NCBI GenBank assembly: GCA_019096065.1 | Contig: JAGUCH010000005.1 | Span: 2,356,001 to 2,420,000 of the forward strand | DNA from: Paracyclopina nana | Lineage: Eukaryota; Arthropoda; Copepoda; Cyclopoida; Cyclopettidae | Direction: 5' to 3' | Length of the DNA stretch: 64,000 bases | Shown: positions 25,301 to 36,359 of the stretch, in pieces | Layout of the letters: each line of letters opens with the position of its first letter | How positions within the stretch are numbered: position 1 is the first letter of the stretch | The notes under the pieces: generated by a model | What the model saw: the letters and a program-made list of their open reading frames with translations, nothing else | The model's database searches: none | What the model was told of the DNA's origin: nothing | Made by a program: the position numbers and the translations under genes

Positions 25301-26736
25301 CAAAGTCGAACTGAAAATTGAGCTGGGCAGTTGTTGCGCACAGTGGAAGGAAAAGCAATTTCACTTTTTTCTTGGGAGATTTACCAACAGCTAATCCGAT
25401 TTTGCTGTCTTTTTACAACGATTCCTGCGAGTGGAAATTGAGGAAATGCAATTCTTGGGAAACTTCCATTTGTTACCAATCAAAAAGCTGTTAAAATGCA
25501 GGGAGGGTAAAAAAAAAATGACAGCAAAAAACTGCACTCTCACTGAAAAGTAAAAGAAAGGCAGTTTCTCTTTTCAGTGCCAGCTTTTGAATGATCATAT
25601 GCAATATTACAGTTGCTTTGCTTGTTTGTCCATATTTTAGTACTTTTTGGTTGCCTCAATCACTCAAAGCTCATCAAACCTGCGTGCATTAACCCAGCTC
25701 CAACTATTATAAGGCTATAATTTTCACAGTCTCTAAATACAACCGCAATTACTTAATTAGCGCAATAATTACAAAGCTTGCATTGACAATTCAATTTCAT
25801 GTATGATTTACTCAACAAAGTTTTTGTAGCTCAATTGTTGGAGCTGAGATGCATATGAGTGGTTTATGGTCTATGATTGTAAAGAAGCAAATGTCATCTG
25901 AAAGCAAAAAATTATCCTTCAGTTCATCATTTCTCTTACTTGTATCGTTGATCATTCCCGCAGGACGGATGCGGCTGTCATATCGATCGGACCCAATAAT
26001 CTGGTCCAGGATTTCTTTTTCTTTTTCGCGAAAATTGATGGCTTCATTATCACGGACTTTTTTCCAGGCACTTACACTGAAATAAATCAAGCTCCATTTA
26101 ACACATTCCCCCAGTCACTATACACTTGCACACTTACTCCATAAAATCGAGGAAAACAAGGGCGATCACGAAAAGTTGTTGCAGGATGTTCCTGAAAAAA
26201 TAAATCTTGGTCAGGTGTGCCTTGTTTCAAATAAGCCACATAAATCATGTAAACTTGCGCCTATGCCATCGTGTGAAAATGGGCTACAAATGACAAATTA
26301 CGGCTGGCAGAAATTAGCCGCCAAAAAGGTTAACAAGGGTACACTGAACAAAATAGCAAAATGATTGCAAAAGTATGTGTGATATGCTGAGAAAATGCAA
26401 TTTACGAAAGAATGTGGGCAGAAAGGTCTATAATTTTCCATTCATGAAAAATGGACAATTGTCAACCTGCAAAAAAGCTAGGAATTGAGTTTCACTAATT
26501 GTGCCAAAATTCACTGTTGTTGAAGCTGTTGTTTACGAATTGTTTGCGTGCGCAAAAGGTTATCGCTCGCAGTCACGCAACCTCATCACACAGTGCGGAA
26601 AATTGCGACGCTGCGTTCTGCTTATCATTCTTTAATAGAAAGCCTACGTTGCTTGATGAATAAGAAATAAACAGCCATTTATCACCGTCTACACAAGGCG
26701 AAATTGGCTGTGCCAAAAACTGCAATGTACTCACAT
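22309..26736 (-). CDS. GluCl: Glutamate-gated chloride channel (Cys-loop receptor)
   Basis: Exons in transcription order: 5'UTR exon ending 26735 (supplies AT of the ATG), 26191-26138, 26076-25940, alternative 25062-24995 or 24800-24715, 24523-24454, 24378-24314, 23991-23903, 23839-23757, 23705-23571, 23371-23059, 23000-22901, 22842-22584, 22526-22309; 530 or 536 aa. It begins with a signal peptide ([17 protein letters not shown]). The Cys-loop is [15 protein letters not shown]; the second Cys pair (DYC and EYSC) is typical of GluCl/GlyR. The TM2 region has [14 protein letters not shown], the PAR motif of anion channels. The TM3-TM4 loop is about 170 aa with an acidic Asp-rich part; TM4 follows [10 protein letters not shown]. 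The family forms pentameric glutamate-gated chloride channels, the main target of avermectins. Oddities: a split start codon, mutually exclusive exons, and Ser in place of the usual TM3 Gly. A GluCl-related pHCl/HisCl subunit is less likely. Confidence 0.9.
24715..24800 (-). other. GluCl alternative exon, proximal copy (86 nt)
   Basis: The exon encodes [20 protein letters not shown] followed by DKIDDIKM. It has the same phase and the same RSI.xIDD core as the 24995-25062 copy but six extra residues at the front. Including both would shift the frame, which supports mutually exclusive use. Confidence 0.85.
24995..25062 (-). other. GluCl alternative exon, distal copy (68 nt)
   Basis: Acceptor TTTTTTAG and donor GTGAGA flank a 68-nt exon encoding [20 protein letters not shown] then KM. 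It is a homologue of the next exon. Both have length 3n+2 and the same phases, so each can be used alone but not together in frame. Equivalent mutually exclusive exon 3 copies are known in insect GluCl genes. Confidence 0.85.
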
Positions 26737-26924
26737 ATTGCTTTGATTGGCTGAGTGCGTTCTTCTTTATCCATATAGAACATAATAATAGTATTACAAA
26801 TCATCTGGCCTCCATGATGTAAGAATGCTTGATGAGGTTCTTCATCGGCCTCTGTTTTAGTGCCACCATCATCATTAGCCTCGAGGTCAGACACAATAAC
26901 TGACCTCAACTGGCCCTTCTTCCC
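26735..26924 (-). other. GluCl first exon: 5' UTR, uORF and AT of the start codon
   Basis: The exon ends CAATAT before donor GTGAGT; the next exon begins G-AAC, so splicing makes ATG AAC. The exon carries an upstream frame, open for at least 60 codons (in-frame ATG near 26811), whose TGA is also made at the junction, giving an overlapping ATGA. A possible acceptor at 26925 leaves open that another exon precedes it. Confidence 0.6.
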
Positions 26925-26953
26925 CTGAAAAATGACATTGCTAATGAAGGCCC

Positions 26954-26962
26954 TTTTTTATA
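26954..26962 (-). promoter_or_regulatory. Candidate TATA box for GluCl
   Basis: The minus strand reads TATAAAAAA about 30 nt before TCATTTTTCAG, an initiator-like stretch at the 5' edge of the first exon. Spacing fits a TATA promoter. If the first exon is in fact spliced to an upstream one, this site is fortuitous. Confidence 0.35.
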
Positions 26963-29900
26963 TGAACACACACACCCAAGTACTAGAGTGTAAGTTTATT
27001 TCAGTGGCAACCTGCGCTTTTGCTTCATCACAAAGGGAAGAAGACTCGGAATGTGGAGCTAGAAAAATCCCCTTGAGGAATTTCTTCGACCCATGTGAAT
27101 AAATGCAATCGATCTCTCAAGGGTGCGAGAGCTATGCTTTATGGCGCATAGCACACTGGGGCACACAAAGACAGGAACTGACCAACCCTAAAATTATGAG
27201 AAGTGTGCGAAAATTGCCTGGGCCAAATACTTTCCCACCCAATCTGCCATACAGTGCACACTGGTCTGATATATAATGGTTTGGAATTCAGGATTATCAG
27301 AACATTACCATAAATCAATAGAGGTTTGCATATAAATGGGTGAATTGAAAAACATAGAAAGCAACTGCAGTTCAACACGTTTGCTTTCTTTGACAAATGG
27401 AAATATGGCAATACACAACATATTAGTCACTCTAATCAGCTCGATTAATTATGGCTTTTCATCGACTGCTGGCATTAAGCAATGCGTAATGTTCATCTTG
27501 ATAATAAAGCCCTGGCTTTTTTGCTATGGTGCACATTACGATACGAGCATATTTTTTGTTTGCTTCAGATGATCTAAGCAGAAAGTGCTTTCTTGTCTTC
27601 TGAGGTTTCTGCATCAACTAGCCATAATATCGCAGAACAAAAGATCCCGGAACCGCAATTTCCGGATTTGGTGCATGTGTGTGTGTGTACATCATGGGAC
27701 ATCGAATAGAAGTGTTTTATGCCATTTCCGACCCATTTTGTCCCCATGAAGAATAAGTACAAGGATGCTATAAAAAGAACATGTGCCAAATCCCAGCAGA
27801 GCAGAGCAGTGTGTTGCATCAACTAGCGTAGTGCCAAAAATGTCCGCTAGACGTCGCTAGTGCGCCCCAAGATTTATCATGGTTCTCCGCGCAATCGGTC
27901 CCTTGGGAAGATGTTCGCTTACACCAAATCAATCGGTAACACTATATACTGACTAATATGATAGGTTTTGGCCTTACTCTAGAGGATAAACTCTTTATAA
28001 GCTACCATTACTTTTTACCTCAAGCTGCTCTTGTAGTGTGGCAGAAAAGCCGCATTTTACGGCGAGGAAATGAAGAGGCTGAAATACGGCATGGTTTTTC
28101 CGGAATTGTCCTACTATTATGCTCGCCTAAATTGTCTTCTGCAGGCCAAATATCGTTTGAGAACGGCACTATTTGAAGCCTTTTAAAGCTGCTGAATATT
28201 CACATAAATGGACCCCAAGGAGCCAGCATGAAAGTTTGATTTTTTTGCTACTAGTAGTCACATTTGGCTAACCTTCTGAAAAATTAGAAAGCCTTGCTAA
28301 AATTACAATTTGCTTCGATTTCCAGTTCAAAGGCTCCTTTTGAAAGCAATATTGAGAAAGGAAAATCCTGGTTTTCATGGACATCCCATGAAAAATCAAG
28401 GAAGCACACGAGTCAAGAGCTACCATGGCCGACAGTGAGTACCTTCATAAAAAGCCCATTGAAGCAAATATTGCACCGACAAAAGACGCATTATGTATGG
28501 CTGCCTATCTACCTAATAAGAAGGAGTGCATTATGTTCTCCTTTTTTCACTCCACAAAAATGCCCTTATGTTGGATGCAGTTGAGCACTAGATAATTAGC
28601 ATTATGGACCCAGTTAGACAATTACATGCAGCTTTCACATTTGTGTATTTGATGCTCACAAAGGGAATGTTGTGCATGACTACTGAGAAAAACGAGCCTT
28701 ACATGCATATGCATCTGCTGCCAAAAGACATCGCCCAAAAGTACTTAGTAAAATTATTATACAATTTTCATGCTCCCCATTTTGCGTACTTGCAGTCTTT
28801 TTATCTTGTAGTTGATTTTATTGTTGTGACTTTGGCCAACTTTCGAATTTCCCTCCGGTGGAAAAAAAGTGGAAAGTTTGGGCTTCAAAGCTTAAAAGAG
28901 CAACTTTCTTTTGAAAAAGCCTTTTGTGCTGATCTTCATAATAAAAAGCTTCTTGCGACATGAAATCAAATTAAGCTTGATTAAAAAATGCAGTGTAAGG
29001 ACAGATGAAACATGGCTGCATTGCTAATTTACGAAACTGCTATCATGTGGCGACGCCCTCAGAATCATAATTACAAATATTTTTACCTTTTGTTAAGGTA
29101 ATATCCTCGTACAACAATTTTAGCTAAAGGAAGCAAAAGTCATACGATGATTTAATTTGTTTGATAACTAACGAGTCAATTTAATTTCTCTTGAGAAAAG
29201 CAGCCAACCTTGCTAAGTTCAGAAGATATCCTTTTTGTAGTAATTGTCTATAAAATCCTACTTTTTTGAGCTTTGAAGAAGAAGTGAAGCGAAAGCTGGG
29301 ATAATTGGGTCTAGCAAAGCCATTATTTGATCTTTGCTCAGATCTGCTGTTTTATGCTGAAACCGATTAGCCGTGAAAATCAATTATAAATGGAAGGGTC
29401 TGAAGGTAATTTCAAGAAAGGATTAAATGGGAAAGAAAGCCCAATTGCTCGTTATTTAGAGGGAGTAAATTAATTGCAATCCTTTTCAATGTTTGATGAA
29501 GTCATACACTCTCGCGACAAACATTGCTACTTTCCAAATCAAGGTCATATAATGTAGTCACCACACAAAAGTAGGAAATGAGGAAACTAATGTACGAAAG
29601 CCAATCGCATATACGTATAAAAGCAATTCTTCTGAGAAATGCCTTCACTTGACATGAAATCATGATGCGCCTACCTTATTCAAACACAATCAAGGCCAGC
29701 AAACACTTGAGATTCTAAATTCGTACTATGAAGGCTAAAAGAAAATGAGCTTTTTGTCCTCCTCAATTTAAAGTAAGGAAAACACTGAGAATGTGTAGGG
29801 AAACCCGCGAAATTAGCTTGCTTATCGCGGCATCCGCGTATTTTGAGCGCACGCGTTGCGCGCATGCGTTCAATTGTTCTATAAAAAAAATAACTTAAAC

Positions 29901-30855
29901 TATGAAACTGAACATAAAAAATTATGTATCTTTAAGGTAAAGCCAGCAGCTCTTACCTTCGGCCTTTTATCCTCTGTGTCCTGAGTAATTACGGCTCATG
30001 AGGGCCAGCTTGTTAAAATTCTGGTTAAGTCTTCCTCTTCAAATGAAGAAGTGGCCTGAAAAAGGGCCCAGCTGCAAACGAGGGAGAAGTTGTATGGAAC
30101 GTTACGCTGTCACTTCAAAAGCTGAGGGAATACTGAGAAAAGCGCATATTTCTGGCCATTTTTTGGCATTGGCGTGCGCCGGCCAAGAAAGCGCGCTACT
30201 AAAGCCACTCTATAACACTTTGATGAACCTTTTTTCCTCAGGAATACTTTTGGGCTTTGTTTGGTGTTTTGGTGCATGGTCCTTGAGTCAGCCAATTACT
30301 ACACTGTGTTTTGACACATGACGACCAATTAATATTTTAGCATGAATTATTGACTTTTGCCCCGAAATTATTGTTCCACCTCCGCGAGGTTAACGAGAAG
30401 CAACCATAAAAATACAGCTCTGATTTTATAAAATATTAAGACAAGTCATTGCTTCATTAGAGGAGAAAATTTAACTCATTTTAATTAAGAAAGTTTATTG
30501 CACCGTGCGCCATGGCTAATTCATCCATTAAGCATTCAAAAGACGGAAGCTAATTACGAAACTTGGTGTACAATGGCTTTTTTGGATGCACTTTGGACAG
30601 CTCATTGTGTACGCACTTCCCTAGTAAACAGATACTAATTAAATTAGTACTTTTAGAAATTGTACTTAGGCCATTGTCTTGGGAGAAAAACGAGCCTGAA
30701 TGCTTTGTGGTACATCAGTTTTTATTCCTCGCAAACGCATCAATCGAATCATGCTTATAACAATACAATAAAGGGTTGAACAAACGAGAACTCGGCCATA
30801 ATTTGTGGATTTGTGTTTATAAAAGAATTAGCGTTACGAGCGCAAGCGCATCGTT
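26963..30855. other. Intergenic region, nothing recognised
   Basis: AT-rich DNA with isolated open frames (the longest, from an ATG at 28604, is 119 codons) but no splice-linked exon chain or known domain. Upstream control DNA of GluCl probably lies at 27 kb; the 3' UTR of troponin C lies just below 30856. Confidence 0.5.
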
Positions 30856-32237
30856 TTAGCCAGCCATCATTTCCATGAACTCGTCGAAATCAAGCGTTCC
30901 GGATCCATCTTCGTCTACCTCTTCAATGATGTTGTCTAAATCCTCATTGGTGAGCTTGGAGTCCAACTCCTTGAGAATTTCCTTCAGAGTGTCAGTGGAA
31001 ATGTAACCGTTGCCTGAAAGGTGAAGGGAGATCCATTACTCAGAGCTGAACTGAGAGAAACGTTTCATTACTCAGAGAAGCTAGCAGCATTATTTGACAA
31101 AATGCAATTAACTCGACAGTTTTTAGTTCAACAGCAAGGTGCTCACTGTGCAAGGATCATGCAGTGCAAGGTGCTCACTGTGGTGCGCGCTGAGCAATGT
31201 GCACTGAGCAAGGTGCGCGCTGAGCAATGTGTTCACTGAGCAAGGTGCGCTCAGTGAAAGGAGTTTACTGTGCGAGGTGCTCACTGTGCAAGGTGCACAC
31301 TGAGCAAGGTGCGCACTGAGCAAGGTGCTCACTGAGCAAGTTGCGCTCTGTGCAAGGTGCCCACTCAGCAAGATGCGCTCTGTGCAAGGTGATCACTGTG
31401 CATGGTGATCACTGTGCAAGGTGATCACTGTGCAAGGTGATCACTGTGCAAGGTGATCAATGTGCATGGTGCGCACTGTGCATGGTGCGCATTGAGCAAG
31501 GTGCGCACTGTGCATGGTGCGCATTGAGCAAGGTGTGCTCTGAGCAAGGTGATCTCTGTGCAAGGAGTATGCTTTGCAAGGTGCTCATTGTGCAAGGTGC
31601 GCATGGAGTGCTGTATTCATTGCACAACTCAGAATTATTATTTTCACACTGGGCCACGAACACTTTGTTCTATGAGCACAATGTTAAATGTGCCATTTTT
31701 TCTATTAGCACAAAAACGATGCATCCCTCAACTTGTAATAGCACAGCCAAGTAATTCGAAAGTACTTTTACTCTTCTTTTCCAATTTAGCTCAATCACAA
31801 AAAAGCCTCAAGCGCATGCCCAATGATTATAGCAATATTTCGGCAATATTACCTTCCTTGTCGTAGATCCTAAAGGCTTCTTTGAGCTCCTTTTTGAGCG
31901 CTTCCTCGTCCTCCTCAACCAGAAACTTTGCCGCCAGCTGGCAAAACTCTCCGAATTCTAGCAATCCGGAGCCGTCCTCGTCGATCTCTTCGATAATTTC
32001 CTTTAAGGCATTGGGTTTCACCTTCAGACCCATCAGGGATAAAATATTGCCGACGTTTTCGGCTGGAATGGCTCCGTCTTCATCGGCAAAGCCGTCAAAG
32101 CAACGCTTCAAAACGTTGATTTGCTCATCATCAAGGCCTAAATCCTCCTAAAATTGCAAAAGCAGCAATGATTAAGCGCCTCGATTTGCGATTTACTACC
32201 GCTTCACCTTCTCTTCCTGGGACAGCAAGTCCGCCAT
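30856..32237 (-). CDS. TpnC: Troponin C, muscle calcium sensor
   Basis: Three coding exons: 32237-32208, 32147-31853, 31013-30856; 160 aa, the usual arthropod TnC length. The donor at AAG/GTGAAG gives a 10-codon first exon; the GT 8 nt downstream would bring a stop. Four EF-hands: site I is degenerate; site II ([12 protein letters not shown]) has all ligands; site III ([12 protein letters not shown]) lacks the final Glu; site IV ([12 protein letters not shown]) is intact. Functional sites II and IV only is the pattern of most arthropod TnC isoforms. The C-terminus EFMEMMAG is typical. It binds Ca2+ in the thin-filament troponin complex and triggers contraction. No neighbours are functionally linked. 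A calmodulin-like protein is unlikely given the site pattern. Confidence 0.92.
31135..31615 (+). repeat. 16-bp minisatellite in troponin C intron 2
   Basis: About 30 copies of a 16-bp unit with consensus CAAGGTGCKCACTGWG, imperfect, including a run of near-identical TGATCACTGTGCAAGG units at 31388-31455. It lies entirely within the intron between 31853 and 31013. Open frames across it are a by-product of the repeat. Confidence 0.85.
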
Positions 32238-35200
32238 TTTTGAGCTTTGTTCAAATTGGAGTGTTTATGACAGCTGAGATTGGAGACAACTGCGAGGAAG
32301 AAAGCTCTAAGGATGTTCGACTTTAACCACTTGATATTCAAAAACACGCCCATTTACATTTGAGAAACTACAGTGCGCGAAAGCTTGACGTACAACTGCA
32401 GCAGCAGCTCAAACTTTAATTTTCTCGGAATATGATATGAAACAGGTATATTTGCTGCAAGAAAAGCATTTTTATGGAAAAAGTTCAAAGCCTGCATTTG
32501 CATCTGCATTGGTCATGCAATATTAGTATGAGAAGTACCATTGGCTGCCTACGTACTTTTCTGTTTGCTTAGCAACTACTAAGTAAGGCTACTCTGTAAA
32601 AGGCGCCAAAACGAGCAGGAATCTTGATTAACTTGTCTGCAGACCCTGTCAAAAATTGAGTGGTCTTTCAGCATTAGCTACTGCAGAAGAAACTGCATAG
32701 TAATTAGTTGTTTGTAGAGTGTTATTTCAATTTCGCTTTAAATCACATTCAAAGTGTGCGTCACTGTTGAAGATTTCGTGCGCTTTTTAGAAGATGCGCG
32801 TTTGTAACGTACTGTAAGAAATTATCTGTAAAATAAAGCACAAAAGGCTATAAAACAAGACCGAAATTGCACTTTTATTGTTATCCCCCTTTTGCCTTGA
32901 ATTATAGCAGGTAAAAATTAGGACATAGCTCATGCGTAATCTGTTTTGCAGCAAAAGGCGGAGCAAAGTGGAAAATCCCATGTTTATAGAAAGAAGAATG
33001 AAAAACTGCTATACACGAACTTTTAAATGTCGCCATCTTATAGCTCGTTTTTGTTAGCTTCTGACCTTTTCCCTAGTTTCTTCCAAACTCACGATGGGGA
33101 TGAATTAAAAAAGCACATGTCTATGATTTTCAATAAACTGCAAATGCTTGACAGGAAAATTGCGCAAACTGTCAAAATGAAAATAAGTTTATGTTTAATT
33201 TACCACGCTGTGTAAGAGCAATGTTTGCCTTTTATTCACCCAATTTTACTAGAAGAAAGTCATATCCTAAAAGGGGGTGGGATAGACTGGAAATACAGTT
33301 AAGGTTGCGTGACCAACCACGAACATGTTCCGACAAGAAATCTGATTGCGGTTTTTTTAAGAGCAAAAGCTTTTTGACTTTATAGGAGTTATTCATAATA
33401 AGTGTTTTAAGAAGAAAAATATGTCAATTATTTCAAAAAAAAAATATATACTAGGAATTATTTGTACAACAAAGTCAACATAGAAATATTGGCGCACTTT
33501 TGAAGCATCAAAAATCGAAAGATTTATTAGCGTTTTTAAGTTTTGCATCAATAATAAAGATATCAGATACTGTACTATCGAAATCCTATAAAGAAAAAAG
33601 TCCTTATTCTGGTCAGACTGGAAAAATAATGGATCAATGATTCGTGCCTATTAACCCAAATACCAGGGAAATGTGCACTTGCAATTGGTGAAATAATGGC
33701 CATGCGCGTCTGCGTCCGGTAGGGATCATCAATACTCGCACAAAAGTTCTGATATCAGGTTTCCAAGTGGGAAAACCGCGAACACAACAACCAAAATGGT
33801 GGTTTTGATGCCATTTGTTGATCGCTGTCGGCAACCTTAAATCATCATTTTTTCCATTAAAAGAGGGCGGTTTATAGCAACCATTGAGAATCAAGTTTAT
33901 GACCATATTTGGGGGGTCCGAACAAAATCTACGATTGTTACGTAACCTCTCATTAAGGGTTGTTTTTACGTAGTAGCCAAAAGTCAAGGTTTTGGCCATT
34001 TCAAATTTAAAGCTAGTGCATGAGGTAAACAAGTTTAAGCTCTGATTATTGCACGCCATGTTTTCCCACTGTGTAGTATTAGTAGAGGTCAGTATAATCC
34101 TGTATTACACCCCTAAGTCATGCATGCACACGTAATCTTTATTTAGCCAAGTATTTTTAAAGAAACATGGAAGAAAGAACATCTGTGCAAATCGATCAAT
34201 GCAACTTTTTTGCACAGAAATCAATATCGTTCTGTACTTTGTGAAAAATGTACAAGCTCAAAGCCAGACATTCGAAGAAATTTTTGTTTAGTTACCTTAA
34301 TAGTAAACTGATTTTACAGCACATGCATCGCACAGTAGGAAATCGTGCCTTAAAAAGGAGCCCTTATTTTTTGAGTGGATCACAGGAAAAAAAATTGGAA
34401 AACGAAGTTGGAAAGCTTTTTACGGCGCTTATTCAATATTGGGTGTTTTTATGACAGCTCACAAACATTCGACTCGTGCACATGGTGGAAATTGTAAACA
34501 ATTTGTCAAAAGCTTCTGTAGCAACAACGTTTATGACCGTTTCTTGTCAAAACCTCAACCAAAGCTACCAAATTAGCTCGTTCTCCCCCTCCACAAAGCT
34601 GCATGCCTACTTTGTAAGACTTAAATTAGCTTGGAAAGTTATCTGTAGCATAAAAAATTGATAACATCTGCATAAAGAAATATGCACATACGTACAACAT
34701 TCTATTCAGCTCCAATACGCATATGTTTCAGACGTGAGCCTAATGATGTTTTCCATTGATTTTGCAGCGAGGAGGAAAAAACTGCAACTGATGTTGCTTT
34801 CCACGGTGCATAATTAACTTTTAGTGAAAGCAAGGTTATTCAAATATGAATTGAGACTTTTAAGAGCTGACAAATATTTTAAAGCCTCCTTTGTCAAACA
34901 TCTCTGGTAAATGTCTAGGATTTCAAAAACACCATTTCAAAGCGCTTTGCCGCGCTAGCAGCAGCTGCTTAACGAGAGAAATATGCAGCTCGTATGATAT
35001 TACTTTCCTTGCATTATTCGTGAAAAGTGATTTTGAACCGCAACGTGAAGTCTCGAATCAAATTATAATAAAGGGCTGGCATTGGTGCACGAGACATCAC
35101 TCGAAACGTTGCTTTTCTCCACCCACTTTTTTACAAGTGTGTCTAAAAAAAACCTCCCTCAGTAAAGTTTATTGCCCATAGAAACCTGGTAAAAGAATTC

Positions 35201-36359
35201 AGAATTGCTTCTAATTCAATATGCTTTATTAGACACATTGACTAGATCCTCTGGAAATTAGACTCGCAAATCCCTCAAACATCCGCAGTGAATTATCAAC
35301 AATATCTATTTAATTGGACAACAAAAATGACTGCACATACGCAGACGGAAAAACCTATTGTCCCTAGCACAATAACAAACAAGTCCCTCGAAAAAAATAT
35401 GTCAACTTTTCCTATGGATCACCCCTCACAGTGTTTGCACCTAATTACAGCTATCTAGCCTAAAAATCAATTTCCATGAACTCCAAAACCGGCAACTCTG
35501 CTAGAAACTGGTTATGGCCAATATTTTTCCCTTGCTAAATATGACGATAATATTTAGGGAATGGTGTGATGTGAGGATCGTTGTAGTTGGAGCTGCGCCC
35601 AGTGTGCTGATTGTGAGCTTGCCAAATTCTGCCCACTGTGGCAGTAGTAGTAGTAGTACGTGTGACGTCACTCGAATCTTCCCTCCTCTGGTGTGTGAGT
35701 GTGTGTGTGTGTACCAGTGTGCTCTGCTGCATCCAAGCTGAACTTCCTCAGTATGCCAGTGAGCTCCACCTTGATGTTGTTGTTGCCTTGAGCCTGTATA
35801 GCTGCAGCAACAGCAGCTTACTGAAAAGTGTCATAATCCACCCATAATTGGAGGAGGCGAAATTCCAGTAAGGCACAAAGGCCGTTCTCTGCACGCGTAG
35901 AGCACTCTAGCCAGCTCAGCTCTCTCTCTCTCTCGCTAGCTAGCTAGCTGTCCCTTGCGTAGACTACAGAGAAGTGCATTTCGTAGACTGAAAGCCAGAG
36001 AAAAATCAGCTGAAACTTCAGTTGCCTTCAGTGCTCAATCCAGAAGAGAACGTGTTTACTTTTCGGCCTTTGTTTTGGTCCTACTGGCCACTCCGCCAAG
36101 AAGGCTTTCAAGGCCACACCTGAACTGAAGTGAACTGAGGACGACCTACCAACAAAATACGAGCTGCTTACACTGCTTAGTTTGGCAAGCTAGCTAAAGC
36201 TTACTGCAACAAGGCCACTCCTCAATGGCCTTCGTGTGTGCTCCTTCACTGACCTTCACTGCTGCTCAATTGGATCAATTGCCGAGAACAAAACGAGTTT
36301 GCGAGAATTCGCAGTGGTGAAGCTGGCTCAATTAAGAGCCCACATCAATAACAACAAAC
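32238..36359. other. Intergenic region between divergent genes
   Basis: Contains the upstream DNA of troponin C and of the transmembrane protein gene. One 141-codon open frame on the minus strand (33634-34059) stands out by length but has no recognisable domain. Simple repeats: GTAGTAGTAGTA near 35642, GTGTGTGTGTGT near 35698, and CTCTCTCTCTCTCGCTAGCTAGCTAGCTG near 35920 (in the likely 5' UTR/promoter of the next gene). Confidence 0.45.

Noticed and set aside
26682-26909. Protein-like minus-strand frame upstream of GluCl as a coding exon
   Set aside because: It cannot join the signal-peptide exon in its own frame: the junction makes a TGA. Treated as 5' UTR with a uORF.
28604-28963. 119-codon open frame starting with ATG
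   Set aside because: No recognisable domain, splice partner or coding-like neighbours; length is possible by chance.
32200-32207. Later donor site for troponin C exon 1 (AAGCG/GTAGTA)
   Set aside because: Using it brings an in-frame stop in exon 2; the AAG/GTGAAG donor gives the correct frame and length.
33634-34059. 141-codon minus-strand open frame
   Set aside because: Long for AT-rich DNA, but no known motif and no supporting exons; left as unassigned.
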